A stretch of DNA of 64,000 bases from Poronia punctata (Eukaryota > Ascomycota > Sordariomycetes > Xylariales > Xylariaceae), in NCBI GenBank assembly GCA_022579005.1, contig MU401478.1:1-64000 (forward strand). Direction: 5' to 3'. Shown here one piece after another: positions 11,342 to 21,600 of the stretch (position 1 is its first letter; each line of letters begins with the position of its first letter). A program made the translations under genes and the position numbers. Under the pieces are notes generated by a model that made no database searches, was not told the DNA's origin, and saw only the letters and a list, made by a program, of their open reading frames with translations.

Positions 11342-11924
11342 CTACACGCCGATCTGTGACATATTAGGACCGCGGACAGATCCGCCACCGCGTCGGAACT
11401 CTCTGTATGTAAAGAAAAGGGTGGCAGCGAATGTTGCAAAGAGGAACCACATGAAGACGAGGCCGGCTTGGATCTCGCGACAGCGTTTCTCGGTATCGCC
11501 GGAACCGTAGGCGATCCACCCGGAATGTTTCGAACCCTGTGAAATGGATATATGTGGTTAGCGCTGATAAAACGCGAGTGATTTGGACGCGACAAGTCGC
11601 AAAAAGAGTACTCACGTAGTTTCCGCAGTTTACAGAAGTCAGCTTCGCAGACAGGATAACCGCGGCAATGAAAGTGAACAGGGTAGCCAAGCTATCCAGA
11701 ACCAGCGACACGACAGGAATCGCTATGGCGGATACGAACTGTATGACGAGACCATACAGGAGCGCGAGCCATGACAGAGCAAGGACAAAGATGGCGAAGT
11801 TGATGGCAGCTGTGGAAGTCCCGGCGGCGCTTATGGTAGTTGCGCGGACATTTCCGATCAGACCGGTAGCAATGAGGGTAAACAAGAATTGTAATACACG
11901 CAGGACTGTGCTAACTAGACCCAT
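11342..11924 (-). CDS. NCE102: MARVEL-domain membrane protein, Nce102-like
   Basis: Two exons on the minus strand, 11924-11616 and 11536-11342, give 167 residues. The start MGLVSTVLRVLQFLFTLIA opens the first of four membrane spans. Further hydrophobic segments cover about residues 38-62, 66-92 and 133-150, with an extracytoplasmic Cys-containing segment (NCGNY, then GSKHSGWIAYGSGDTEKRC) just before the last span. The tail FFTYREFRRGG is basic. This layout and length fit the fungal MARVEL/Nce102 family, which organises eisosome and MCC plasma-membrane domains and affects sphingolipid signalling and export of leaderless proteins. The 79-nt intron has GTGAGT/CAG borders, is phase 0, and falls at the Tyr-Gly junction. 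Membership in the Nce102 branch, rather than another MARVEL protein, is inferred from layout. Confidence 0.8.
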
Positions 11925-13219
11925 GATGGATCGTCCGGAAAACCCAGGTCTTCGTATTGATTCGGTGTAGTAAAGGCGCCGATAATTATTATTCGGACGT
12001 GGAAGTCGTGTTGTTACTCTTGGATTGCACTAAGAGCCCGATGGACGTGAGGAGATCGATGTTGTCGAAAGGCACAGAAGTGGAAGCAGAGGAGTTGGCG
12101 GATGGTTGCGGAGAGGGAAATGTATTTCTCGTTTATTTGGATACTAAATTAGTTGGAGCGTTGGCTTTTTACGTTCAAAAAAGGACAAGAGTAACGGTAG
12201 GAAACCTTATGCAGCCAGTAGGTGCAAATGCGCATATATGTAGGATCGAGAACGCGGGGGGCTCTGTTGTGTAGTCCCTATTGTCTTACTCTATGATGAC
12301 GCCGGCAATGCGATGGGTAGAGCCAAGAATTACGTTTTCAGAGCCTAGGCTTCGACTGTTAGATCCTCTAACGGTCTTCAGTGCCCGTCTTTGTTTGATG
12401 GTCAATAGGCTGGCCCGAGTTTCCTTCAACCGCCAGTACTTATATGTAACTTAGGAAGGTACATGACAAATGAGGTCATACTGACCATCTAGTCTTGGTA
12501 CCTATCTATAAAATGTAGGAATGTCCGTGGTGCTATTACCGGAAGGTAGCGATGCCTAAAGCCGCAATCCATTTCCTCGACCTTTTGATACAATTGATTC
12601 ATATGTGCTTTCAGAAGACCCCATTCTTGTTTATACTCTCTATTGATGTTATTCGTTTTATTTGGATTTATCTTCATTGCCTAGGAGAATGCACTCGTTG
12701 AATTGCTTGAGTTGTTTTATTTTGGTGAGATAGGAAGTAAGGTACATGGGATTTAGGACCCTTGGTTCTTACTACTGAGAAAGTGGAGCGCCTTAGGTAG
12801 GACCCACTATCTACCGCTAATGCGTGCCATAGCAACAGCCACCTTCATCATTGGTTGGCTGGGAGTTTGTTTCTGCCCTCTAGCAACCGCGAATCCCAAA
12901 TGGTCCACACAAACCAAGTGATGAGCATTGCTCGCCGAGTACTACGGATGGTGTTTTAAGTTGTTTTAAGTGTGTGCAGCTCGAGCCGCGCGCCAGTTTC
13001 AAGTTACAATGTATACAAAAAGAGATCAGAGCTTGGCCAGTACCCTTACAGTATTACTCGCTTGCGGAGACAGTACAATACGGAGGATTAGTCCCATGTT
13101 TCGTCTCTAGCCAATCGTGTCACCTATATCTGTGTCTTGAGGAAGGCGGCATCGCATCTAGCTAGATGAGCTAAGGTAGGTACCTGCAACAAACCCTTTT
13201 GTCAAAAAATGCCTAGCGA
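11925..13219. other. Intergenic region, 1.3 kb
   Basis: It lies between the 5' end of the Nce102-like gene and the 3' end of the MATE gene, both on the minus strand, so it should hold the Nce102 promoter. The plus-strand open frame at 11957-12274 has no recognisable domain and is not supported. Confidence 0.5.
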
Positions 13220-14755
13220 CTACACACCAAGGCGTTCATTCTCGGGGCTGACGGCTTCAGACATTCCAATGCCGCCGGCCTGAAGCCTGTCCAGTGCTCT
13301 CTTGGTCTCTTTCTCCCAGTTGCTCAAGCCCACGATGATCCATTCAAGGACCCCTACCATGTATAGAGCCACGCAGTTACCGAACCATAGACCGCCCAGG
13401 CCCCATCCATGGAAGGCAAGATATATGCCCATGGGGAGGGCGCCGCCGTAGTAACTGATAAGATTGACGAGGGCACCAACCCATTGTCTTCCCATGCCTC
13501 TGAGAACACCGCCACAGCTACCGTTCAGGCCATCCGCAATCTGGAAAAGGGCGACAAAAGGCATGACTTCTCCCACCAGCCTGACTACGCGCTCGTCGTT
13601 GTTGAAGATCTTGGCAAACACGTTCTTGGTACCCATAAGCACCGCCAAGATGATGGACCCTAGAATAACGGAGAGAATTGCCGCACAATGTGCTGCACGA
13701 GCAGCATCCCTGGGCTTCTGGGCACCCAGGAGGTTTCCAATCCGAGAAGAAGCGGCGACACCCAATCCGAAAGGGATTGTGTTGATTATCTGGTCTGCCG
13801 TCATGATGACAGACTGTGCGGCAAGCGGTATCGTACCGAGCCGCCCGGCCGCCAAGGCCACAATCTCGAACGCCCACCACTCACTCCCCACATGGACGAT
13901 ACCCAGAAGCGACAGGCGAATAAATGGCCATATGTGGGACATGGCACGTCTGGGTTGAAAGCCACCCCAACACTCATGGCCTTGGACAAAGGCTGCGTAG
14001 GCCAGAAGCAGGAGGAAAGACGCCCAATAACTGATGCCGGTAGCAATCGGTGCTCCGTACAAACCGATCTCGAACTTGTAAATGAACAGCCAGTTCAATA
14101 AGGCGTTGAGCGGGGAGGTGATGAGCAAAACATACGTCCCGGGCCGGTAAATCTGCTGTGCCTGAAGATACTTCTTCATCGCCTCAAACCAAACATATCC
14201 TAGGCCGCCTGGGATAAGTATCTGGAGGAACCTAGAGCTCTGCACACAAATGAACTCTTCCTGGCCAAGCGCTCGAAACAGTGGCTCTGAAAAGCACCAT
14301 ATTATGGCAACTATTCCGTACAGGGAGCTAAGCACGAATATCCCCCGTTGCAAAAGAATCCCCAAGTCATGCGGGTCCTGTGAGCCAGTAAAGGAACTGG
14401 ATGCAAGCGTATCGAGAGCCGTGGTGCCACCTAACGCAATAAGCCAGGCTGTCGACATGGCAAACATGTATGAGAAGGCGGCGGTGGCCAATGCTTCCGG
14501 TGAGAGTCGGCCAACTATCAGGACAGATACTGTCTGCAAGCTGCTTTGCAGAGTATATGCCAATATCACAGGTATTGCCGCCTTCGCTAACCTCCATATC
14601 TCAGCGAGCCACAGACGATGACTAGGATCGGCTTCATCGTCATCTTCAACGTACACCGGTTTCGGTAACAGAGCTGTTGACTCGGTAGGGGATTGCGTAA
14701 GGGGCGGGGCCGAGGTCGACGCCGGTGTCGAGGAACATAACGTGTCTTCGCCCAT
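13220..14755 (-). CDS. MATE-family multidrug/metabolite efflux transporter
   Basis: Single-exon gene of 511 residues. A hydrophilic, Ser/Thr-rich N-terminus (residues 1-45, with TALLPKP and an acidic DDDEADPS) precedes twelve predicted membrane spans in two similar halves, each opening with the MATE-type pattern: IPVILAYTLQSSLQTVSVLI in the first half, SLLGIVHVGSEWWAFEIV in the second. Later landmarks are VAASSRIGNLLGAQKP and GGVLRGMGRQWVGALVNL, both typical of eukaryotic MATE proteins. MATE carriers export cationic drugs or metabolites in exchange for H+ or Na+. The substrate here is unknown. The start is the first ATG in frame after an upstream stop region and gives a normal family length. 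It is divergently arranged with the GH43 gene about 2.06 kb away, with no obvious functional link. Confidence 0.93.
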   Translation of the reverse strand: MGEDTLCSSTPASTSAPPLTQSPTESTALLPKPVYVEDDDEADPSHRLWLAEIWRLAKAAIPVILAYTLQSSLQTVSVLIVGRLSPEALATAAFSYMFAMSTAWLIALGGTTALDTLASSSFTGSQDPHDLGILLQRGIFVLSSLYGIVAIIWCFSEPLFRALGQEEFICVQSSRFLQILIPGGLGYVWFEAMKKYLQAQQIYRPGTYVLLITSPLNALLNWLFIYKFEIGLYGAPIATGISYWASFLLLLAYAAFVQGHECWGGFQPRRAMSHIWPFIRLSLLGIVHVGSEWWAFEIVALAAGRLGTIPLAAQSVIMTADQIINTIPFGLGVAASSRIGNLLGAQKPRDAARAAHCAAILSVILGSIILAVLMGTKNVFAKIFNNDERVVRLVGEVMPFVALFQIADGLNGSCGGVLRGMGRQWVGALVNLISYYGGALPMGIYLAFHGWGLGGLWFGNCVALYMVGVLEWIIVGLSNWEKETKRALDRLQAGGIGMSEAVSPENERLGV

Positions 14756-16476
14756 ATCGTAATTTCAACCTGCAGTGGCTCGAGAGCGTTGCCTTCCGTC
14801 ACCCTTGCTAGAGGTATATCGCTTGTTGCCCAGGTCAAGCCATTCAGAGTATCAGCGGCACAAGCTTCTGACATGGAGCGTTGAAAAATGGGTGAATTGT
14901 CTCTGGGAGTGAAGTTTAACTCGACGCAGACTAGGCTAACATCTATCGACCTCACTGACTATACGCGGGTCTAGGCCTTATATACAGCATCCGATCTACT
15001 TGGGTAGATAGTCGCTATCAAACCCTACGTTCAAGTTTGTTATGAACGAACGAGAGAACGGGACCTTCAAGATGCGTAATGCATGCAGCATCCAGAAGTG
15101 ATAGCAGGAGCGAAAGAACCAATCTCCGACAGAGGCCTTGACTAGGGCCCATTCCCTGATGGGCAATCTCCATGAAAAAGCAATGCCGGAGAAGCAACCA
15201 TGATATAAACGGACTAGAAGCCAAGGAATGACGTTCAATATTGGGCACCCGGCAGCTGAAAAGGCGGTCGCCGTGGCTGACAGTCACGACCTGACTGCCG
15301 GTCTTGTTGTGTCTGTCAATCAATTTTAGGTTAGTTCAGTCCATGGAGTGGAGTTGTATGTTTTCTTTTTTTGGTAATGCAATGCCGACCTTCGATGCGT
15401 TCAACTTGCGTCCCCTCCCGTCCCCTCCCGTCCCGCGGACTACTGTGGATGATCTCCCGTTGTGCAGAGCGTCTATTTGGAACTATTGATGAATATGTTG
15501 TTGAACGATCGCGATTCGCCGTACTTCTCAGATGTCTGGCAATCTCCGGTTTCTCTTAAATTGATTGGTTCCGGACAAGAAATCATTTTTCCCGAAACAG
15601 ACAGCTGTGTCAAGATTCTTTATCTGGGTGCCCATCTCCACACTGTTACATCATGACATTGCCTAATACTCGTAAGAGTTTAGGAATCAGAACTGATACA
15701 AGTACGAGATATATGCTATCCTCTTTCCTTCATAGAATATACCCCACGATACTGTTATATCAGGTCCGCAGGTATTAGAAAATGACTGGAGTTCTGCCCT
15801 ATGAGGAGGGATCAGGTCACCCGCGGACGGGTATCTGGCTTCGCCGAACAGAGCAAGGTCCAACTACTTTCGGTATGTCCCAACTTGCAACTAACCTTGG
15901 ACATTTATTGTTCTCTTTTTCTTTGAGCTTTTGTTCGTTTCAGACAATTATATAGGCGCGCTTAAGAAAAGGAGGGACGGAAGAGCGGGAAGCTGGAGCC
16001 CATAAAACACAGGGTTTCCCCTGTCGATTCCCCTCATCTCCACAGTTCTTTTCGCCTTAACCTAACACAATGCGGAGAAGCTAGGCTAGACTCGAAGCGA
16101 CAATTCACTCGAAGCTTGTTCTTGATCCGTGAGTTCAACAATGACAAAAACCCAGGACCAGGGGTAGAATAGAGACGATTACCTGATGGCCTACGAACTG
16201 TCAATATGAGGGCGGAAGTCGGTTTTTAGTGTTCTAGGGTCAATGAGCGCATATTGGCACCATTAGTTGGAAGCAACATATGGTAAGCTGAGACTAACGT
16301 GTAAAGAACACATTCCCTGGGTTCGACTACGACTACAAAAGAGCCCATGTATTATGGCGGAGATCCATCTCCTTCACTTTGAAAGCCAGCACACTATGTT
16401 GTCGTTTAGTATAGGTATGCGATTCTGGATTGTCCGGGGATCTGGCTTCACTCCCTAGAATACCTAGCCTACCTGG

Positions 16477-16482
16477 TTAGCC
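16477..16482 (-). promoter_or_regulatory. Possible XlnR/Xyr1-type site
   Basis: GGCTAA on the minus strand about 335 bp upstream of the GH43 start fits the GGCTAR core bound by the xylanase activator XlnR/Xyr1. A six-base match is common by chance; the context (a predicted hemicellulase gene) is the only reason to note it. Confidence 0.2.
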
Positions 16483-16786
16483 CTACTCGTTACCTTCTTA
16501 CTTGTTAGGTTTAGACAGGTGGGCGGTGCCATGCCGGTTAAATGCAACTGTAGGATCCGAACGCCTGGGTCAAAAGAGTTTCTCCCATCACATCGTCATT
16601 TTGTTCTCCGGAGAAACTTTTTGTTGGGGCGCAACGCAACGGTTTCCGGGAATGCCAGACCGAGAGGTGGAGTTGGAGAGTTGGGGAGGGGAGGAAGAGG
16701 GGGTTATTTATAATGATTGAATGGCTCTACTATTCTTTTTCTTTTCCGCGATTGAGTTTTTCCAACTCATCGTACATTTTGTGGTG

Positions 16787-16796
16787 TATATAAAAG
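16787..16796 (+). promoter_or_regulatory. TATA-like element close to the GH43 start
   Basis: TATATAAAAG sits only about 19-28 bp upstream of the ATG at 16815. If it is the working TATA box, the 5' leader would be extremely short, so either the true start is further downstream or this is a chance AT word. It is followed by an 11-base A-run directly before the ATG. Confidence 0.3.
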
Positions 16797-16814
16797 CCTG
16801 GCAAAAAAAAAAAG

Positions 16815-18679
16815 ATGAAGTTCTCAAGTTTAGGGCGGCTCTTCTTGGCCCTCGCCGCCGCCACGACTTCAGCATCCGCATCCGCAGTAAGGAACTCGAC
16901 ATACTACAACCCAGTCTTACCAGGCTGGCACTCCGACCCATCATGTGCCCAAGTAGACGGGATATTCTACTGCGTGGCATCGACATTCATCTCGTTCCCA
17001 GGCCTACCCATCTACGCTTCCCGCGACTTATTGAACTGGAAACTGATAAGTCACGCATGGAACCGCGATTCGCAAATCCCTGGAATCAGCTGGGACACTA
17101 CCGGTCAACAGGAGGGCATGTACGCTGCCACGATACGACATCACGACGGATTGTTTTACGTCATATGCGAATATTTAGGCGCGGGGAGGGAACATGATAC
17201 AGGGGTTGTGTTTAAGAGTCCTGATGCGATTGAGTGGTCGGATCCAATTACTTTCGAAGTCGACTTCATCGATCCGGATTTATTCTGGGACGACGGGAAA
17301 GCATACGTTGCCACGCAGAGTGTTTTCCTGCAGGAAATTAATCTCGATACGGGAGAGTTGACTCAACCGCCTATCAGTTTGTGGAATGGTACGGGCGGCG
17401 TATGGCCCGAGGGACCGCATCTGTATAAGAAGGATGGATGGTATTATCTCATGATTGCCGAGGGCGGGACGGAGAGGGATCATTCGGTTACGATTGCGAG
17501 GTCGAGAAAGCTAAAAGGTCCGTATGAGGCGTACGAGAAGAATCCCATCTTGACGAATCGTGATACGGATGAGTATTTCCAGACTGTTGGACATGCCGAT
17601 CTGTTCCAGGATACGGAGGGGAATTGGTGGGGGGTGGCGCTGGCGACGAGGTCGGGGCCGGAGTTTGAGGTATATCCTAGTAAGTTTTTCTTGTTTTTTT
17701 TTTTTTTTTTACCGAGAAAAGAAAGAACGAAGAGAGAAAGCTTCTTGGTTACCTACCTTACTTACTCTATTCTTCTTCTTCTTCAGTGGGACGGGAAACC
17801 GTCCTATTCCCAGTAACATGGGAAGAAAACTCCTGGCCGATCCTGGAACCCGTCCGGGGCAAAATGACCGGCTGGCCCTTACCCCCCTTGAACCGCGACC
17901 ACCTCCCCGGCGACGGACCATTTAATTCCGACGACGACGTCTACGACTTCCGGAAGGGAACTCCCATCCCTCGAAACCTAGTGCACTGGCGCGTGCCCCG
18001 CGACGGCGCCTTCACGACAACAAATAAGGGACTCCAAATCGTGCCGAGTAGGAACAACCTCACCGGCACACCCTTTTCGAAAGACACGCCCGAGTTGAGC
18101 GGACAGCAGGGTCTAGCTTTTATTGGACGACGACAGACGGACTCGCTCTTCAGCTTTAGCGTCGATCTTGACTTCAACCCCAAGGCTGTTGGCCAGGAGG
18201 CTGGTGTCACGGTTTTCTTGACGCAGGTGAATCATATTGATCTGGGTGTTGTCCTCTTAGACCACGAAGAGGGGAAATGTAACAAGAAGAAGAACAAGAA
18301 GACCCAGCTATCACTACGATTCCGCGCCGAAGGACAGACTGAGAAGCTTCCGGAGTCGAACATCGTTCCCGTTCCGTCGGACTGGGCTGGCAAGAAGATC
18401 AGGCTGGAGATTGAGACGGTCAATGCGACGCACTACAGTCTCGCGGCATCACCGGTGAACAAGCCGCATTCCAAGCTGGTTGTTGGAACAGCATCGGCCG
18501 AGGTTGTGAGTGGTGGGAATGGGTCTTTTGTCGGTAGTCTTGTGGGAGCCTATGCTACTTGCAATGGAGCTGGCTCCGGAGTGGCCTGTCCTAAAGGGGG
18601 TGATGCTTACTTCAATCGTTGGCGGTATACGGGAAAGGGACAGTACGTATCAGCTACCGAGCTCATTACTGATAGTTAA
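16815..18679 (+). CDS. Secreted glycoside hydrolase family 43 (beta-xylosidase/arabinofuranosidase type)
   Basis: Two exons, 16815-17679 and 17787-18679, encode 585 residues. Residues 1-24 (MKFSSLGRLFLALAAATTSA and following) form a classical signal peptide. The five-bladed beta-propeller catalytic domain follows with the three GH43 acidic residues visible: Asp41 in GWHSDPSC (general base), Asp153 in FIDPDLF (pKa modulator) and Glu199 in WPEGPHLY (general acid). From about residue 360 a beta-sandwich C-terminal domain is expected (IPRNLVHWRVPRDGAF... onward), as in XynB-like GH43 enzymes. Two NGT and several NX(S/T) sequons suggest N-glycosylation. The role would be removal of xylose or arabinose side or end groups from hemicellulose outside the cell. 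The 107-nt intron begins GTAAGT, contains a long T-run, and ends TTCTTCAG, joining PMGRETVLFPV in frame. The exact specificity cannot be read from sequence. Confidence 0.93.
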
Positions 18680-21600
18680 GACTTTATGTGTTTGGTAACC
18701 TAGCTAGTCCTAGAGCTTTGAAGTATCACACACTACTTCTCATAAAACAGCCCCGAAACATTGGTCTATACGATAGTACTTGGATTTTAGCGAGTGTGGA
18801 AAAGCCGACACTGGATGAAAATTTCCCTGTCGAGGCACTCTGCCGAACTGACATGTATCCCCTTATGATGTAGCGTTGCGTTCACTAAGAAGTAAGCCAA
18901 GTCTAACCGAGTCAACTGCTCGTCTTGGGGTCGCTGTAGCATCGCCTGCTGACAAAAGAATTGGTATTGAAAGACGAGACACGTTGCATACCTATGTTGT
19001 ATATCCGAACGCCATATATATCAACCACGGTGTCAGTGTCAGTGTATGCCTATCCAGCCTTGTCTACCTCGTGAATCCGAGTCGAGTTGCAGCCGAGAGG
19101 GGATGAATAGCCCAGAGTCCACTAGTGGGACATCTGTTGGCCTAGTACCATTGCCGCTACCGCTGCCGCCACCATGGTCACATCGTTGGCGGTCTCAGGT
19201 CCCGTGCTGTTTCGAATCATGCAGGGGACCTCTCACGTCGTGGGGGGTAGGATGTCTATCAAGTACCAGGGAGCACCAGTACCGGGAGCACTAACCGATG
19301 TGCCTTTCAGGAAAGTCACGGGAGTCTCTTGTCTCCGAATAGATCGCTTCGGTTGGACGTGACTAGCTTCAACAGTCTTAATAACGTGGTGTAGGCCAAT
19401 TTGATACTTCCGTGATGCGGGCTGACACTAGCCAAGAAGCCGAGAGCTGTTATGGTAGCCAAATAAAGAACATCCCATAGGGTTGCTTGAGATGTTCTCG
19501 TCCGAGTCGAATATCTGTTCCAGGCATGCAAATTTAGGCACAGACTCCCAGTTGACGCAATACCGACGCTTCCACGAGGGAACGATAACCACACGAATAG
19601 ATAATATGACCTATTCGAGATCATGCGTCGTGCGTGAATGGGGGCCTCGATACATAAGTCACGCCGTGTGAATACAACCTTACCTTGAAGATATCGGGAA
19701 TAGGACTCAACTGCAAGTAGCCCCGGCCGAATGGGCATATGTGTCCCATGAGCGAACATAGTTGCATAGCGCGAAACTAGTGGATTAAACCCCCCTTTTC
19801 CTCCAGATTCTGGATATGTTAGCCCTTGTAGACCATACTGTGCCTCAGAGCAGCAGCTTGTACTACTACAAGCTCCCCGACACCAACACAACCCGGGGCT
19901 GGATGAAGTGAAAAGGTGTTGACATGAAGCAAGGGTGAAGCTGAGGTTCACCAAGGTAATTGATCCTCCTGGCTCAACACACACACCAGATCCCGCCTCG
20001 TAGGAATAGTATATTGATTCAACGGTGAATCAGCAGAGACCGATGCCTGCTCCGCCTCGACGATCCGTATAACGCAAGACAAGCCAGGGAGACGATTCAA
20101 CTAGGTGAGTAGTGACGTGAGTTGCCTAGTTCATCTGAGGGTAAAACGTTATCCGACCAGTCCAGGTCGACGGTTGCCGGCAACTATTTGATTTACGACC
20201 GGAACGGCATGGAGAATGTGACGGTAACGGCCATTAATAGGACAAGACAAGGAACATTGAGCGAGAAGATGCGGAGAAGGTTTCCCGGCCGGATAGGAAG
20301 CCTGAGAATAGAAGCAGCTATTCACTACGACATATTGCCAACTCTATCGTTGAACTAGTGGAGGCTGAGTTGCGCCTGATATAGATCGAGACGGTGGAGA
20401 AAGGGCAGACAAATACGCTGTCTAGAAAACATAGAGAAAGGAGGGAGAGTGGTTCGTGACGGCGCAGGTCGAGGACTCGAGGCACCCATAGCACATGCAG
20501 ACCCTATGGCGCATTCTAGACGCGGTACGACGTTGAGTTGTACTAAGGTAGGTCATTAGGTAACCCTTTTTCCCTTCTTGAGACAAGCCACGCGCTCATG
20601 TCGTATTCCGAAGCGCTTGCACTTGGGGCGACCACATACACGTAGGTATACGGAGGGGGAGGAATCCAATAGGTAGCCCGGCCTAAAATACTCACCTAGT
20701 TCGGCACAGGCAAGCGATCGTCGTCGAAGGAACCACTAGACATCCTACGGCAGCACCCAAGTCTACCCAGACCTTTCTTATCGGCTTTGTGTCGGGGAAG
20801 AAAAAGCTGTAGGATGCCGATGTAGTATACATTGGCAGACTGTAGTCAACCTAGATAAGTCAGCATACATCTACACGCCTGGCCTCCTTGGGTTTGTGGG
20901 CCTCTTGCAGACTTTGGACCAAGCCGTGTAGTGTACCTGCCTTAGGTGTAATATGTATGGTGTGACACTTAACCTGAGATGTAAGGTACGACCCTCGTTG
21001 CCTCGTGTTTGCGCTTTGCTAGGGGAAGGAGTGGAAGTGCAAGCACAACAAGCGCGCGAAACTGTATGCAGGACTAGGTGTGTAACCAGTAAAAGAGGGA
21101 GTACCTATTCTGTATCTACATGTGCAGTACCTCCTTAGTCCTTACTACGTATGTCAGCCCACACACATATGCCACTTGGCTCTTAAGGATTACATGGAGA
21201 AAAGGTATTATTCAGAAATTAAGCGCCGGACGCGAGACCCGGGGGGCTATGTTGCAATTTAGCTCAGTGTACTCTTGTACCTGTCTGTCAGAATGTTAGT
21301 AACAGTCAAATGACCATTTATTTCCTACTGGATATGTGGCGGTCCCGGTATCGTCTGGTAATATTGAACCCATCGTCGCATTACACATGTTGTCAAATCT
21401 ATTAAAATGGCAATGATCATGTAAAGGTTAAAGGTTATAGGCAAGTAGGTCCTTGGAGACTTCTGGGTATGCCCTCTCAACAGGAAATTCCTGGATAGAA
21501 GCACATCATATAGTATCTACATGAAGATACATAATAACTATAACAAAGTACATCTATCACGTCATTGCTGTTAAAATATAATGCTACCTTGTTTGTTTAT

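Larger units (their letters stand above)
14756..16814. other. Divergent promoter region between MATE and GH43 genes
   Basis: 2.06 kb without supported genes. A short CCCGTCCCCT direct repeat lies at about 15412-15436. Short open frames (for example 14587-14955 minus and 15304-15656 plus) show no domain or codon character. A possible xylanase-activator site lies in the GH43-proximal part (listed separately). Confidence 0.5.

Noticed and set aside
7960..18679. Secondary-metabolite cluster (GMC oxidoreductase, MATE transporter, GH43)
   Set aside because: No core synthase (PKS, NRPS, terpene cyclase) is present, the genes are far apart, and housekeeping-type genes and a tRNA intervene.
19316..19984. 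222-codon minus-strand frame in the 7.3 kb gene-poor region
   Set aside because: No conserved motif, no plausible membrane topology or signal peptide, and no splice-supported extension. It may be chance or a very decayed remnant, but I cannot support a gene.
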